From the NCBI GenBank assembly GCA_023512835.1, contig CM042085.1, positions 49,719,569 through 49,783,568 on the forward strand: 64,000 nucleotides of DNA. Direction: 5' to 3'. Source of the DNA: Taxillus chinensis (Eukaryota > Streptophyta > Magnoliopsida > Santalales > Loranthaceae). Under the pieces are notes generated by a model. The model ran no database searches and was not told the origin of the DNA. It worked only from the letters and a program-made list of their open reading frames with translations. Below are positions 63,000 through 64,000 of this stretch, one piece after another (within the stretch, counting starts at the first letter, position 1; each line of letters opens with the position of its first letter). Made by a program: the position numbers and the translations under genes.

Positions 63000-64000
63000 T
63001 GTCACCGCCCCGGATTTCCAACCCGAGGAAACTGGCACGTGACTCCCCTTTTACCCACACGGAGGGCAAAGGGGTTAGGATACAAACCAAGAATTTTACA
63101 TTTCAAACATCCACAACACATTCAAGAAAGTAATGTTCATAAAAATAATCCAAACCAGTTTATTACAACAGAATTCTTTCCAATCCCATCCCCACTGGGG
63201 TTACATCAGTCCCATAAAAGAAAACAACATAAATGGAAGAGAGTAAAATGGATAAGGTCTTCCACCTTGGTGTATCCACCTAACGTCTGTAAGTCCCTGG
63301 AAAACAAGCAAACACAGTAGGAGGGGTGAGCAACCACAGCTCAGTAGGGATCAAGTCTCCCCAACCCTTCCCATGCCCCTAGCGGCTACATGCATGTGCA
63401 CAGGTGTAGTGACGTGTTACAACAATCTCAACAAACAATATCAAACCACTTCAGTAGTCACAATTATCCCCCACACAAAACACAAGTGATTTAACCGCCT
63501 CTTCAGGCCAAGTTATTTAACCGCCTCTTCAGGCCAAGTGATTTAACCGCCTCTTCAGGCCACTGGTTTAACCGCCTCTTAGGCAAAGTAGTTTAACCGC
63601 CTCTTCAGGCCAGATACCACGGTCAGGCACACAACTTACACCACGGTCACACAAACATAAAACCAAACACTTGGTGTGCACCCGCTCACAAGTGCACAAA
63701 CCCAACCATTCAGCAACGAACACACACCCAGGATACATACATACACTAAATCACAAGTCCCGCCACACAGGCATATTATCAAACACGTAATGGGCATATA
63801 CATACAGCTATATTCACACAGGCATTTCATCGAACACATAGCATGTAATCCACGAGAATCACACCAACATGCCATCGAAGGCCAACATCCATATAGGAGA
63901 TCACACCTATATGGATTACATATTTATATATAACAGTTATAACCGGAAATCTGCCCTGGAACCCTAGGACAGAGAAGGACTTAGGAAGAACAGAACCCCT
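63000..64000 (-). mobile_element. Chromovirus LTR, 3' part (cut by window edge)
   Basis: The minus strand ends GGGGCGGTGACA at 63000. It contains the acceptor-like TTTTCCAG at 63297 and a run of six units of GCCTGAAGAGGCGGTTAAAT at 63480-63615. The 'CCATATAGGAGATCACACCT' stretch near 63890 matches 48290. Same family as 1-1161 and 47537-49296. Confidence 0.92.

Noticed and set aside
63480..63615. Six regularly spaced repeats (GCCTGAAGAGGCGGTTAAAT) suggestive of a CRISPR-like array
   Set aside because: Units are adjacent with no unique spacers and lie inside a plant LTR; the same motif occurs in the LTRs at 541-640 and 48680-48790.

Overview
The window is 64 kb of repeat-dense plant nuclear DNA, probably from a dicot-type angiosperm. 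The evidence is the set of plant LTR-retrotransposon lineages present: Copia/SIRE, Gypsy/Tat-Ogre, Gypsy/Athila and a Tekay-like Gypsy chromovirus, with primer-binding sites matching plant tRNA-iMet and tRNA-Asp. I found no intact host gene, no structural RNA gene and no CRISPR. Nearly all of the sequence can be assigned to transposons and their LTRs. The coding regions are pseudogenes with many stops and frameshifts.

Layout. (1) 1-1161 is the 3' part of a chromovirus LTR (+) that cuts the gag of a SIRE copy (minus, 1162-2246). (2) 2309-38106 is a SIRE element on the minus strand: 5' LTR 36701-38106, gag 34114-36638, protease/integrase/RT-RNase H 11200-7373, an extra env-like frame 5617-3732, and 3' LTR 2309-3670. 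That 3' LTR is also the 5' LTR of the gag at 1162-2246, so this is a tandem SIRE dimer. (3) A Tat/Ogre element on the plus strand (11201-34108) sits inside the SIRE. It carries two further insertions: a solo SIRE LTR (15058-16417, TSD GACGG), and a CACTA DNA transposon (17241-24360, TSD TGC). The CACTA in turn holds a solo Gypsy LTR (18881-21553, TSD CAAAC). (4) 38107-39176 is a minus-strand Tat LTR lying in the protease gene of a second Tat copy (39177-42171), which also holds a solo SIRE LTR (40398-41833). (5) 42172-42671 is a run of 500 N. (6) 42672-54986 is an Athila element on the minus strand, with its RT deleted, sharing its LTR (52450-54285) with a second Athila copy. A short chromovirus derivative (43647-49296, +) is inserted in it. 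(7) 55715-60240 is the 3' end of another Tat copy: a minisatellite array split by a complete solo LTR (56509-58459, TSD CTATC), then a polypurine tract and a truncated LTR. (8) 60241-62999 is a minus-strand chromovirus pol fragment carrying a 493-bp hAT-like MITE (61175-61667). (9) 63000-64000 is the end of another chromovirus LTR.

The elements do not work together as a pathway. What stands out is at the level of element structure: at least four nested insertion levels with readable target duplications, two LTR-sharing tandem elements, and LTR modules that appear shared between unrelated lineages. The modules are a CGGAGTAAGGATCCGAGC array in both SIRE and Tat LTRs, an AAAACTACGTCGTTTTG palindrome upstream of the TATA box in both Athila and chromovirus LTRs, and a conserved splice-donor/acceptor pair inside the chromovirus LTR. 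All assignments are by reading; no database search was possible.
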